Origin: Candidatus Protochlamydia amoebophila UWE25
GTDB taxonomy: Bacteria > Chlamydiota > Chlamydiia > Chlamydiales > Parachlamydiaceae
Assembly (NCBI RefSeq): GCF_000011565.2
Contig: NC_005861.2
Span: forward strand, 1,674,001-1,738,000
Length of the DNA stretch: 64,000 nt
Direction: 5' to 3'
This document shows, one piece after another, positions 52,380 to 61,667 of the stretch (position 1 is its first letter; each line of letters starts with the position of its first letter). The notes under the pieces were generated by a model that saw nothing but the letters and a program-made list of their open reading frames with translations, had not been told where the DNA came from and ran no database searches. Position numbers and translations under genes: made by a program.

Positions 52380-52849
52380 ACACAAAAGGAAAAACTTTAT
52401 GCATTTCTTTGCTCATAGGGATCAACGCGTATGGTCTGACCAATCTGGCCACTGAAGGAACTTATTGCCAACATTTTCGTCTAAACAGCAGCTCTAGCCT
52501 CCCTTTTTACATCTTTTCAACATCTTCCCTTAAAATGGTGGAAAGAAATATGTATGTGTCGCTGACTCATCCTTTTTCTTCTCAAGAACTATTGAAGCAA
52601 ATTGTCGGTTTACCAGGTGACCTTATTACGATTCGCGATCAACATGTGTGGGTTAACGACAAAGATTACGGATTTATCTACTCTACTTCTCCCTCTGGCC
52701 TTGCTCTTTCTCCACTGCCAGAAGGAATCATCCCACAAGGATTTTTCTTTGTCCATGCGACACATCCTCAAAGTTTTGATTCTCGTTATGCTGAATTTGG
52801 CCTTGTTTCCAAAGAGCAGTTAAAGGAGCGTTTATGCCCCCTTTTCTAA
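52367..52849 (+). CDS. TrhF/TraF-type signal peptidase (S26) of the transfer system
   Basis: A 160-residue protein of the S26 conjugative signal peptidase type (TraF of RP4, TrhF of R27). An N-terminal membrane segment is followed by the catalytic Ser in NSSSSLPFYIFS (~39-50), the region LLKQIVGLPGDLITIRDQHVWVN with the general-base Lys, and PQGFFFVHATHPQSFDSRYAEFGLV, the S-x-DSR-Y-x-x-x-G box. Such enzymes mature pilin or cyclise it. It overlaps traC and traW (16 bp), consistent with translational coupling. Confidence 0.8.
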   Translation: MSLLNTKGKTLCISLLIGINAYGLTNLATEGTYCQHFRLNSSSSLPFYIFSTSSLKMVERNMYVSLTHPFSSQELLKQIVGLPGDLITIRDQHVWVNDKDYGFIYSTSPSGLALSPLPEGIIPQGFFFVHATHPQSFDSRYAEFGLVSKEQLKERLCPLF

Positions 52850-53466
52850 CAGGAATCTTGACAGTTTTGCTTATCTTTTCTTCATTAGAAGCCAAAAATT
52901 TAGGAATTTATGGAGCAACTGCTTCAATTGAGGAAGAAGATCTCCTCATTTTCATGCAAAAAAATATGCAATTGATCACGGAAGCTGACCATGAAAAGTG
53001 GATGCAAAATTTACAGAGTCATTTGCTTGCTCAGATGAAAAAACCTTTTGTCATCAAGGGAATTGGAAAAACCCAAACGTACACGGTGAGCTATTTTGAT
53101 CCGAGCATTACGGTAGATCGAGATATCCTCAATCATTCTCAGCAAATCGTGGTGAAAAAAGGAACGCGGATCAATCCTCTGTCTTTAGTAATGCTGGATC
53201 AAGATTTATTATTCGTTGATGCCACAGATACAGAGCAATTGGCTTGGGCGCAGGCACTTTATCCTTCTGGAAAGTGGATTCTGGTTAAAGGACAACCCAT
53301 GCAACTCGAAGAAGAGCTCCAACGTCCCATCTATTTTGACCAAGGAGGAGTCCTTCTTAAAAAATTTGGCATCCAAAGTGTTCCAGCACGCGTCTCCCAA
53401 GAAGGGTTGCGACTCAAAATAGAATTAATTCCGATTGGAGAGAGTTCATGCGTGCCTATTTCTTAA
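52834..53466 (+). CDS. traW: conjugation protein TraW
   Basis: A 210-residue periplasmic protein with a signal peptide (FLTGILTVLLIFSSLEA). It shows TraW blocks: LGIYGATASIEEEDLL, TYTVSYFDPSITVDRDILN, GTRINPLSLV..DQDLLFVDA, QLAWAQ, WILVKG, and RPIYFDQGGVLLKKFGIQSVPARVSQEG. TraW acts with TrbC and TraU in pilus assembly. Here trbC follows directly with a 19-bp overlap rather than being separated by traU as in F. Confidence 0.9.
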   Translation: MPPFLTGILTVLLIFSSLEAKNLGIYGATASIEEEDLLIFMQKNMQLITEADHEKWMQNLQSHLLAQMKKPFVIKGIGKTQTYTVSYFDPSITVDRDILNHSQQIVVKKGTRINPLSLVMLDQDLLFVDATDTEQLAWAQALYPSGKWILVKGQPMQLEEELQRPIYFDQGGVLLKKFGIQSVPARVSQEGLRLKIELIPIGESSCVPIS

Positions 53467-54071
53467 GGGTGATTTTGTTGCTGAATGGAGGACTATGGGG
53501 AGAAGAAATGCAACATTTTGCTTTAGACTCCAATTGGCTTAAGCAAGCGCAACAAGTCGATGAAAAAGCTGTGCATTGGCTAAAAGACCATTTAAAAGAG
53601 CGTTTGGCATCGGAGAATTTTTTGAGAAATCCCCTAGAGGAAAAGGGATCGCAACTCGCCACTACTCAATGCCAAAGTGCGGGAATGGAGGTTAAAGAAG
53701 AGTCTCCTCTCTATGTATTTATGTCCTTTTCATTAGACGATCGCTTGTGGGTGCAATTGTCCCAAGAGTTAGAGAAACTAGGAGGAATTTTTGTGTTAAG
53801 AGGGCTTCCGCAAAATAGCTTTAAAGAATTGGCCAACCGAATCTTTACGTTGCAAGAACAAGGCGTGCGTGTGCCTATCCAAATTCACCCTCAGCTATTT
53901 CAAAGATTTGACATTCAACTAGTGCCAACCATTGCTGTTACCGAGGGTGAGCAGTATGACAAAATCTCGGGAAATCTTTCTATACAGGGTGCTTTAGAAA
54001 AAATGTCCCTGTACGGAGAGACTCAGCGAGCCAAATTCCTTTTGCAACAATGGAAAGAGCAACAAAAATGA
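53448..54071 (+). CDS. trbC: conjugation pilus assembly protein TrbC
   Basis: A 207-residue protein. An N-terminal signal-like segment is followed by a linker and the TrbC_Ftype domain: ESPLYVFMSFSLDDRLWVQLSQELEKLGGIFVLRGLPQNSFKELANRI, VPIQIHPQLFQRFDIQLVPTIAV. This is a thioredoxin-like fold without the CxxC. TrbC works with TraW in periplasmic assembly. Its 3' end overlaps traU by 4 bp. Confidence 0.9.
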   Translation: MRAYFLRVILLLNGGLWGEEMQHFALDSNWLKQAQQVDEKAVHWLKDHLKERLASENFLRNPLEEKGSQLATTQCQSAGMEVKEESPLYVFMSFSLDDRLWVQLSQELEKLGGIFVLRGLPQNSFKELANRIFTLQEQGVRVPIQIHPQLFQRFDIQLVPTIAVTEGEQYDKISGNLSIQGALEKMSLYGETQRAKFLLQQWKEQQK

Positions 54072-55075
54072 GGAAAAAAATTCTTTATCTGCTCTGTCTT
54101 GTATTCTTCTCTTCCCTTTCAGCTGGAGAGGGAAAATTTATGAATCCGTTTACCGATGTGTGTTGGGAATGTGTTTTTCCTTTGACCGTGAGCGGAGTGT
54201 CGGTAACTCCTGGCCATCCGGATCTTTCCAAGTCAAACAAACGTATCTGTACTTGCGCGGGAGTTCCTCCTCGCGTTGGCATTCCTTTGACATTCTGGGA
54301 GCCACTGAATCTAGTTGATGTCACCCGGCACGCCTATCGCCTGGTTGGATTGGGAGGCGTTTCAGTGGGAAGTGATTCGATAAAAAATCGTGGGACTGTG
54401 TCGGTTTTGGGTGATGGGCCTGCCCAAACAAGCGTTTATCATGTGCATTGGTATCATTTTCCTCTCTTGAGCTTGCTCAACCTTTTGACCGATTTCATTT
54501 GTGTCGAACAAGGAGATGTTGACCTACCCTATTTGAGTGAATTAGATCCTTTATGGAATGATGACACGTTAGCTTTGATTGTGAATCCAGAGGCGGCCCT
54601 ATTTAACTCTCCTTTAGCACAAGTTTCTTGTATTGCGGACTGCTCAATGGCAAGTCTTAATCACCCGATCGATGAGTTATTTTGGTGCGCTGGCTGTGAA
54701 GGATCACTATACCCGTTAACGGGAGTTGTTGCCCACCATCTAAGTCCCATCCAAGCTAGTTATCTCCTTGTTCAACGTTTAATTGCCAAACTACACCGCA
54801 TGTTTCTCTTAAAAGGATACGATAAAGGAGAGTTTTGTGAAGCACAAATGATGCCTATCTTGAAGAAAACGCTTTATAAAACGCACCTGATTTATCCAAT
54901 TCCTCAAACTTCTGGACTTTGTCATGCTTTGGGAAAAAGTGATCTGTTATGGGGAATTGGCAAATCTTTTCCCATTCAGGGAGAAGATTTTGTCTATTTG
55001 ATTTGGTCTAAAAAACATTGTTGTCTCGATTCAACAAAAGCAGCGGCCATGAAGCCCATCGGAGGTTTATGGTAA
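54068..55075 (+). CDS. traU: conjugation protein TraU
   Basis: A 335-residue protein from ATG 54068, with a signal peptide (ILYLLCLVFFSSLSAG) and the Cys-rich TraU body: FMNPFTDVCWECVFPLTVSGV, ICTCAGVPPRVGIPLTFWEPLNLVDVTR, ALIVNPEAALFNSPLAQVSCIADC, LFWCAGCEGSLYPLTG. About ten cysteines suggest several disulphides, so it probably depends on the thiol oxidoreductase that is interrupted in this operon. TraU is needed for DNA transfer more than for pilus formation in F. It overlaps traN by 7 bp. Confidence 0.95.
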   Translation: MRKKILYLLCLVFFSSLSAGEGKFMNPFTDVCWECVFPLTVSGVSVTPGHPDLSKSNKRICTCAGVPPRVGIPLTFWEPLNLVDVTRHAYRLVGLGGVSVGSDSIKNRGTVSVLGDGPAQTSVYHVHWYHFPLLSLLNLLTDFICVEQGDVDLPYLSELDPLWNDDTLALIVNPEAALFNSPLAQVSCIADCSMASLNHPIDELFWCAGCEGSLYPLTGVVAHHLSPIQASYLLVQRLIAKLHRMFLLKGYDKGEFCEAQMMPILKKTLYKTHLIYPIPQTSGLCHALGKSDLLWGIGKSFPIQGEDFVYLIWSKKHCCLDSTKAAAMKPIGGLW

Positions 55076-56730
55076 AGCAGCAGTGGATTTTTTTACTTTT
55101 CTATACGTTTCCTTGTGTGGCTTCCATGCAAACTGCCAAACAAGCAGGGCAATCTTGGGGAAAGGATCAAGCCTCTTTAGCGTGCGATTCAGGGAAGAAA
55201 ATTCGGTCTGATGATTTTCTAACGACAGATGAGAAAAAGCAAGCCTTTGATGCGAAAGCAGCTGAAAAGAAAATGAAACAAAGAGATATTCCTTCTTCCG
55301 AAACAATCGATTTTTTAACAAGCCAAGAAGTGCAAAACAACCAAAATCATCGATCCTTTCACGAAGAGGAAAATTTTTTTCAAATTTCAGAAAAGATATT
55401 TGCTAATCAAACACCCGAACTTCCAGCTGAAAAGGACAAAGAAGAAGAACAAAAGATCTATACCTGTAAACAGGCGGGTGATCCTTTCATTATCAATACA
55501 GAAAGAACATTAAAAGTTTCCATTCATCCTTTTCCAGCTCAAGAAGCAAAAATTTGCTTAGGTCATAAGAAAATCGCGATTGTCAAAAAAATTGGAGATT
55601 TTCCCACCTCTATCAAAAAATTGGAACAAAGCTATCGAAATGATCCAGCCATTGACCCTTCATCCGTGCAAATCATCTGTTTCAAAGTCAAGGCTCAACA
55701 TTACTTCGTACAAGTGAGTTATCACCACTTTGAAAATGTCGAAGGATGTGATCATTGTCAAATGATTCAGAAAAAGGGAGAATAAAAAGAGACAGAGGAA
55801 TGGGTCGAAGAGAATCCCTCCCTTTGGCAACTTTCTAAAAGTCCAGAGTGTACCATTATTGAACATGTCTGTGTAGATGCCAATCCAACGAAAATTATTG
55901 ATGGACAGTCTGTTAATCGTCCCTGTTGGAAAGAGAAAATTTCTTTTCTGTATCAGTTTCCATCTGATTCTGATTGCCAGTTACTCCAACAAAAAAATTG
56001 TGAGCAAATCCAGCAAAGATGTGTCAACCAGCAGGGGACTACGTGCGCACAATGGGAACTGACCTTTCGTTGTTTGGAAAACTTGCGATGGACAACAGTT
56101 CCGTTTGAATTTGATTCAACCGAAGAGGAAAAGGGCTATTCTCCTAACCAATCATTTTCAGAAGTAGCGACGAAATTGGCCGTGTTTGCAGAGGTAAAAA
56201 AAGAAATGGAAAATTCTCAAGCCATGGACGCGACAAAATTAGAAATTTTCCAGGGCAAACGCATGTCCTGTAGCAAAAATGTGGCTGATCACCTCCTATA
56301 TGACTGCTGTTTTCGCTATTCTGGCTTGGCAAAACAAATGGGTTTAAGTAAGTGCAATGCGGATGAACTTTCCTTAGCCGAGATGCGAGAAGAGGGGCTT
56401 TGTCATTACGTCGGATCCTATGAAGAAAAAATTTTGGATTTATGGAAAAGCCGCGATGAGCATGTCTTTTGCTGTTTTCCCTCTAAATTATCTCGTCTTG
56501 TGCAAGAACAGGGAAGAAAACAATTGGGCAGAGATTGGGGAAAGCCTGAAGAGCCCAATTGTCGAGGATTCACGACCCAAGAATTAAGCCGGTTGAATTT
56601 TTCAGACATGGATTTAAGTGAAATCTGCACAAATATCGCCAAAAAATTGCCAGAGAATCTTCCCGAACGTCTCAAGCAATTTCAAAATCGCCTACAGAAA
56701 GATATGGACCGAGTCGAGGTGAAGAAATGA
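55069..56730 (+). pseudogene. traN: mating-pair stabilisation protein TraN with in-frame stop
   Basis: The start at ATG 55069 has GGAGG upstream, followed by a signal peptide (WIFLLFYTFPCVAS). The frame runs to TAA at 55783-55785 and continues in the same frame without another stop to 56730. The two parts together (~553 codons) look like one TraN: SLACDSGKKIRSDDFLTT, then Cys-rich ECTIIEHVCVDAN, C..LLQQKNCEQIQQRC, WELTFRCLE and the C-terminal KRMSCSKNVADHLLYDCCF, VFCCFPSKLSRLVQEQGRKQLGRDWG..EEPNCRGFT. TraN is the outer-membrane adhesin that stabilises mating pairs. Without stop-codon readthrough, only the N-terminal 238 residues are made. Confidence 0.8.
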
Positions 56731-57518
56731 GTTTCAAAAATAACTTTGTCCGTTTAAGTCTTTTTTCTCTTTTGATAGGACAGGATTTGTCAGGAGGGTG
56801 GCTGAATCGAAAGGCGGAAGGATGGTTTTGGTACGAAGAGCGACAAAAGCAAATAGAGGAAGAAGATATCAAGCCTTCACCCCTTTTACCCTCTATGGAA
56901 CCTCCTCCTCCGTTAACCGCTACGGAACAAATGGGATTGAAGCGTCAAGAAATTGAAGAGAAGTTAAACCAAGCCATGTTAAACCCCTCAGAAGAAAATG
57001 TACAAGCCTATATGCAAATTCAACAGCAATGGATCAATCAATCGGCTCAATTTTCTCATATCTGGTTAAAAAATTTATTGACGTACCCTCAATTGGATTC
57101 TCGTTTAACGGCAGGACCTGTGACCCACTATGGGGCTCAAGTACAAAAACAACTTTTAAGGGAAGAGCGGGAGGGACGCATTCATTCTCTTGTACAGTCG
57201 TTTGGCCTTTTCTTTTTTTATGAAGGCAGCAGTCCAATTTCTCAGGCCTTTTCCTTTGTCGTCAAAGCATTTGCCAAAAAATACGATTGGAAAGTAATTG
57301 CCATTTCCTGTGATGGGATCCAAATTCCCGATTTTGAAAACTATCCGCTGCATTCAAGCACTCTTCAACATTTAGGTATTGAACAATTCCCCTCGCTCTA
57401 TTTAGTTGAACCTAAACAACAAAAAATGGTGCCTATTGCTTTTGGTCTCTCCTCCCTTGATCAAATTGAAGAAAATATTATTCTACAATTGCCCCCTCAT
57501 CCTAGGAATCATCCATGA
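56727..57518 (+). CDS. traF: conjugation protein TraF
   Basis: A 263-residue TraF-family protein (F-type, not the S26 protease). The N-terminus carries a hydrophobic segment, then GWFWYEE, the usual TraF start of the mature region. The C-terminal half is thioredoxin-like (LFFFYEGSSPISQAFSFVVKAFAKKYDWKVIAISCDG; LGIEQFPSLYLVEPKQ) but without CxxC. Start and stop overlap traN and traH by 4 bp each. It acts in periplasmic assembly of the pilus machinery. Confidence 0.9.
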   Translation: MSFKNNFVRLSLFSLLIGQDLSGGWLNRKAEGWFWYEERQKQIEEEDIKPSPLLPSMEPPPPLTATEQMGLKRQEIEEKLNQAMLNPSEENVQAYMQIQQQWINQSAQFSHIWLKNLLTYPQLDSRLTAGPVTHYGAQVQKQLLREEREGRIHSLVQSFGLFFFYEGSSPISQAFSFVVKAFAKKYDWKVIAISCDGIQIPDFENYPLHSSTLQHLGIEQFPSLYLVEPKQQKMVPIAFGLSSLDQIEENIILQLPPHPRNHP

Positions 57519-58873
57519 AACCTCTTCTTTTTTTTATCCTCCTTTCCTTCTCTTTAACTTTAAGAGCTGATTTGCATAACGATCTCAAAAGTTATTTGAG
57601 TGAGCTCAATACCTATTCACACGTCGATAAAAATGAAATTTACCATTCGCAACGAGCAGGTTACATGACAGGAGGAGGCATCAGCATACGAAATGGAGCT
57701 TCTCATACCGCCTTGGCTCAGGTCAGTCTACCTAAATTTGATGCTGGTTGCGGAGGGATTGATATTTTCACGGGCGGGATCAGTTTTATTAGTCATGATC
57801 AATTGATTGCTGCCCTCAAAAATATTGCGAGCTCTGCGCAAGGGTATGCGTTTATGTTGGGGATTGAGACTGTCTCTCCCCTGATTGCTAGCACGATGAA
57901 ACAAATGGAAACGTGGGCCAATGCGATTAATTCCTTGGGAATCAATAGCTGCGAAGTCGCAACGGGCCTTGTAGGATCGGTTTGGCCTGCACGAACTGCA
58001 GCTAAGCAGCAAATTTGTCGTTCAGCAAAAAATGGGGGCTTTGCCTCTAGTTTTATTAACGCTCGTCACCAATGTGCGGATGAAGGAGACTATGCCAAGA
58101 CGATGCAATCGATGGCTAAAGATCCTCTATACGATGGGATGTTGTTAGAAGAGTATAATCTAACCTGGAAAGCCGTTCAAAAACACCCTTTTCTTGCCAA
58201 AAAAGAAAATCGAAAAATGGCTGAGGAAATCATGAGTTTGACAGGAACCTTGATCATTCGAAGAGATAAATCCCTTGTCGTTGAACCTTGGCCCTCCCGT
58301 ATTTACGATGATTCCTTTTTACCCATTCTTTTAGAGGGAGGGACAACACGGGTGTATCAATGCACGGGTGGCAACGCTAAACAAAACTGCCTTGCTTTGG
58401 AGATGAAAGAGTTGACGATTCCGGCTGAACAAGCGTGGAAGGGGCGAATTAAACAGGCCTTAGCGACCATTCAACAAAAAATTTTAGCAGATACTCCCCT
58501 GGCAAGCGAAGAAATTGATCTTTTATCGAAATCACGGCTTCCCCTTTTTAAGATTGTTAATGTTTTAACCGCCTATAAACGAGAAGTTAGCCCCATCAGT
58601 TTATACGAGGTTGCGGAAATTGTCGGTAATGAAATGCTCATTCAATACTTAAGAGAAATCATTGGAACGGTTCGTTTAGCTGCTATTCAGCTTGAACGCG
58701 GGCAAATGTATGATTTTGATAGTCAAAAGTTTATTGAGGAGTTAGAGCGTGTAGAAAAAGTTGTTTCCCGCTATGAGGAACGTCATTATCAACGCTTAGA
58801 AGCGGAAAATCAGCTTATGCTCAAAATAGAGACACTGGAACAAAAAATTGCTTCGCAGATTATTCTTTTTTAG
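57515..58873 (+). CDS. traH: conjugation protein TraH
   Basis: A 452-residue protein with a signal peptide (LLFFILLSFSLTLRA) and the strongly conserved TraH body: AGYMTGGGISIRNG, DAGCGGIDIFTGGISFI, MLGIETVSPLIASTMKQMETWANAINSLGINSCEVATGLVGS, and C-terminal YDFDSQKFIEELERVE with a terminal coiled coil. TraH belongs to the periplasmic assembly group with TraF, TraW, TraU and TrbC. The gene is intact. Confidence 0.95.
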   Translation: MKPLLFFILLSFSLTLRADLHNDLKSYLSELNTYSHVDKNEIYHSQRAGYMTGGGISIRNGASHTALAQVSLPKFDAGCGGIDIFTGGISFISHDQLIAALKNIASSAQGYAFMLGIETVSPLIASTMKQMETWANAINSLGINSCEVATGLVGSVWPARTAAKQQICRSAKNGGFASSFINARHQCADEGDYAKTMQSMAKDPLYDGMLLEEYNLTWKAVQKHPFLAKKENRKMAEEIMSLTGTLIIRRDKSLVVEPWPSRIYDDSFLPILLEGGTTRVYQCTGGNAKQNCLALEMKELTIPAEQAWKGRIKQALATIQQKILADTPLASEEIDLLSKSRLPLFKIVNVLTAYKREVSPISLYEVAEIVGNEMLIQYLREIIGTVRLAAIQLERGQMYDFDSQKFIEELERVEKVVSRYEERHYQRLEAENQLMLKIETLEQKIASQIILF

Positions 58874-58883
58874 GAAACCAAAT

Positions 58884-61667
58884 ATGATCCCCCTATTTTT
58901 AGCGTCTGATTTAACGATTCATACTTATGGAGGAGGAGAAATTCTTCAAAAGGTTTTTGTCGCCATTGCCATGTTATCTGGGGAAGGGGGGATGGTTTTT
59001 CCTTTGATGTTTCTTTGTGCTGCTTTAGGGTTTGGTTTTATGGTTTGCCAACTTTTAGTCACTTTGTCATTTGATCGCTTTTTTACGCATTATTTTGTTC
59101 CTTTTCTCGTCATCTATACAGCTTTTATCATTCCGAAAACGACTATCCACATCGAAGATGCATTACATAAACCCAAAATTTACAAAGTCGACCATGTTCC
59201 TCGCTTGCTCGCTCACTTTGCCGAAATCGCTAGTTCAATTGGCTATTATGCAACATGTGGCGTGGAAAAAGCGATGCATACTGTCGATGATGTCAAATAT
59301 AGTCAGACAGGATTAATTTTTGGCTCCGACACTGCCTTGGATTATCGACGCTTTCAATTGACCAACCCCGATTTGCAAAAAGATTTTAAAGAATTTTCTA
59401 AACAATGTGTGCTTTACGATTTGGCACTTGGGCGCTACTCCCTCAAAGAATTAAAAACCTCTACTGATCTTTGGAAATTTTTAAAAGAACGAACTTCAAC
59501 GCTTGGAATGATTTATTATTGTCCGCCAACAGCCAAAGGGGGAACAAAAAAAGAGGCCTGTGAATACCTGACCTGCAGGCAAGCTTTAGAGAAATTTGAA
59601 CCTCTATTTAGCAAAGAAAAGGCTTATTATGCGAAGCAAGAAATTGGGAAAAATTTGCCTTTGACTTTTCAGGCTTTAACCCACATCAAGCAAGATAGCC
59701 AAACTTTAATTAGTCAACAGCTCATGATGCATGTGCTAGCAGATTCATTTAGCCCTGAGAAATTTGCGCAAGAAAGAGCACATCTTCAGCAAAACTCCAC
59801 CTATCAAGCTGCCGGTTTTACCGCTGCAAAAGGAATTGTGTACATGCGAGTGCTTTTTGAAGCCTTGATTTATACCTCCTTTCTTTTTGTGCTTCCTTTA
59901 TCTTTACTTCCAAGCGGAATTAAAATACTCATGAATTGGGCGTGGTCAGTTGTCTGGATTCAGTTTTGGCCACCTTTTTATGCCATTTTGAATTATTTGG
60001 CTTCGATTGTGGCAAAACATACCACAGCTGGCATCGCAGATGGTTTGGCGGAAAAAGGGCTTAGCATTTTTACAAGTGTCGGAATTGAAAACTTTGCCAA
60101 TGACACATTTGCCTTAGCGGGATACTTAACGCTGAGCGTTCCTTTTCTTAGTTATGTGCTTTTACAGGGAGGATTGAGTCAATTTGTTCAACTTGCCGGT
60201 ACGCTTACCTCCCCTGCGCAAAGTGCTGCCTCTGCAGCGGCTGGAGAACAAATCTCTGGCAATTACTCTTATGACAATATCAGCATGGGCCAAACCTCCT
60301 ATGGGAATACCACAGCTTTTCAAAATCAGTTAGCGCCCTCTGTTTCCGATGGATATTTCATAGAAAATAATGGATCCGAAAGGATGGATTATACCTCTAG
60401 TGGGGTCATTTATACGCAAAATGCTTCGAACCTAACCAGTAGTATTAACGCCGATCAAGTTTTCGGGGAAAGTCTCCAACATCAAAAGCAACATGCGACC
60501 TCTTATGCAGAAACGACGAGTCAGCAATACCAAGAGAGCCTATCTGCAGCTACCAATGTGGGATCCAATTTAGTCAGTCACTTGGCCCATGCGGATCAAT
60601 TCAATGAAGGATTCTCTTCACGAGAAGCTTATGATGCGCAGCAATCTGTGAGACATATGGAATCGGCAGCCGATAACTGGGGACGCCAATATGGCCTTAG
60701 CTCCAAACAAAGTATGGATTTTGCCATGGCCGGTGCCATTGGAGGGGAACTGGGAGTTAATCAACTTCTTAATTCAATTACCGGGGTGGGATTAAGTGCC
60801 AGCGGCAGAGGGACAGCGGGCTATAATTTTGGGGCTGATGAGAGTAAATTTGTCAGCGCTGCGACGAATTTTGCACAAAGTGAAGAATTTCAAAGCAACT
60901 TCCTAAAAGTCAAAGATTACGCTATGACACAAGCCTCCTCCTCCTCGATGGATGAAGGCGTTCGCTTGGCGCAAGACTTTACGCAATCGTTAAGTGAAGT
61001 GCAAAACTCGCAAGAATCTTACCAAATTGCCCAGACTCAGCTTGACCAAATCTCTGAGACAGGAGCTTGGTATCAACAAAACTCCCATTTAATCAAAGAC
61101 AATCTCAATCAAAAATATGTGGATTGGGCTGTTGAGCGCTTGAATGATCAGTACCAAGATGGAACCGGGTTTGAGCGTTTCAAAGCGATCGCAAATGGGA
61201 ATACCCTTGAGAATATCAATCAATCCCAAGCCCTTGTGTATGAATTTGTGCAAACGGAAATGAATAAGCAAGCAGGAATTGCTCATCAAATCCCGGCGGA
61301 TATAGATCCTCAATCTTCTTATATGAAAGCTCAAGTGCCGCAAGTCCATCGAGAAGAAAAATTAAACGAAATTTTTGAGGACTATACGCAGCAAGCGCAA
61401 GGAATTCAACAAGTGTATGGATCTCAGCCAAAAACGCGAGAGGGCCTTGAACAAGCCTATGAGCAAGCAAAAGGAACGCATGATGCTTATTCTTACTTTA
61501 CCGATCATGGCATTCAGTATCAGCGCAATGCCACAGAAAATCGCTTTGATATAGAAAGACAAAAAACTCTTCCCAAACGTGCCTGGAAATCAACGGAAGC
61601 CCAAACGGAAACCTCGCAAGATTACAAATTAGATGTTCCATTTTTTTGGAAACGAGGAGAGTCATGA
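58884..61667 (+). CDS. traG: conjugation protein TraG
   Basis: A 927-residue protein from ATG 58884 (the open frame continues upstream into traH). The N-terminal ~460 residues are the TraG_N domain with membrane segments (~30-95, PLMFLCAALGFGFMVCQLLV and HYFVPFLVIYTAFIIP; ~335-450, LIYTSFLFVLPLSLLPSGIK, WSVVWIQFWPPFYAILNYLA). The C-terminal half is a long Gln/Ser/Ala-rich soluble region (~470-900). TraG serves pilus assembly through its N-terminus and mating-pair stabilisation and entry exclusion through its C-terminus, which in F meets TraN partners. Overlaps traD by 4 bp. Confidence 0.9.
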   Translation: MIPLFLASDLTIHTYGGGEILQKVFVAIAMLSGEGGMVFPLMFLCAALGFGFMVCQLLVTLSFDRFFTHYFVPFLVIYTAFIIPKTTIHIEDALHKPKIYKVDHVPRLLAHFAEIASSIGYYATCGVEKAMHTVDDVKYSQTGLIFGSDTALDYRRFQLTNPDLQKDFKEFSKQCVLYDLALGRYSLKELKTSTDLWKFLKERTSTLGMIYYCPPTAKGGTKKEACEYLTCRQALEKFEPLFSKEKAYYAKQEIGKNLPLTFQALTHIKQDSQTLISQQLMMHVLADSFSPEKFAQERAHLQQNSTYQAAGFTAAKGIVYMRVLFEALIYTSFLFVLPLSLLPSGIKILMNWAWSVVWIQFWPPFYAILNYLASIVAKHTTAGIADGLAEKGLSIFTSVGIENFANDTFALAGYLTLSVPFLSYVLLQGGLSQFVQLAGTLTSPAQSAASAAAGEQISGNYSYDNISMGQTSYGNTTAFQNQLAPSVSDGYFIENNGSERMDYTSSGVIYTQNASNLTSSINADQVFGESLQHQKQHATSYAETTSQQYQESLSAATNVGSNLVSHLAHADQFNEGFSSREAYDAQQSVRHMESAADNWGRQYGLSSKQSMDFAMAGAIGGELGVNQLLNSITGVGLSASGRGTAGYNFGADESKFVSAATNFAQSEEFQSNFLKVKDYAMTQASSSSMDEGVRLAQDFTQSLSEVQNSQESYQIAQTQLDQISETGAWYQQNSHLIKDNLNQKYVDWAVERLNDQYQDGTGFERFKAIANGNTLENINQSQALVYEFVQTEMNKQAGIAHQIPADIDPQSSYMKAQVPQVHREEKLNEIFEDYTQQAQGIQQVYGSQPKTREGLEQAYEQAKGTHDAYSYFTDHGIQYQRNATENRFDIERQKTLPKRAWKSTEAQTETSQDYKLDVPFFWKRGES

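Noticed and set aside
57029..57353. Several 64-67-residue ORFs on both strands inside traF
   Set aside because: They overlap the conserved thioredoxin-like part of TraF in other frames and have no ribosome sites.
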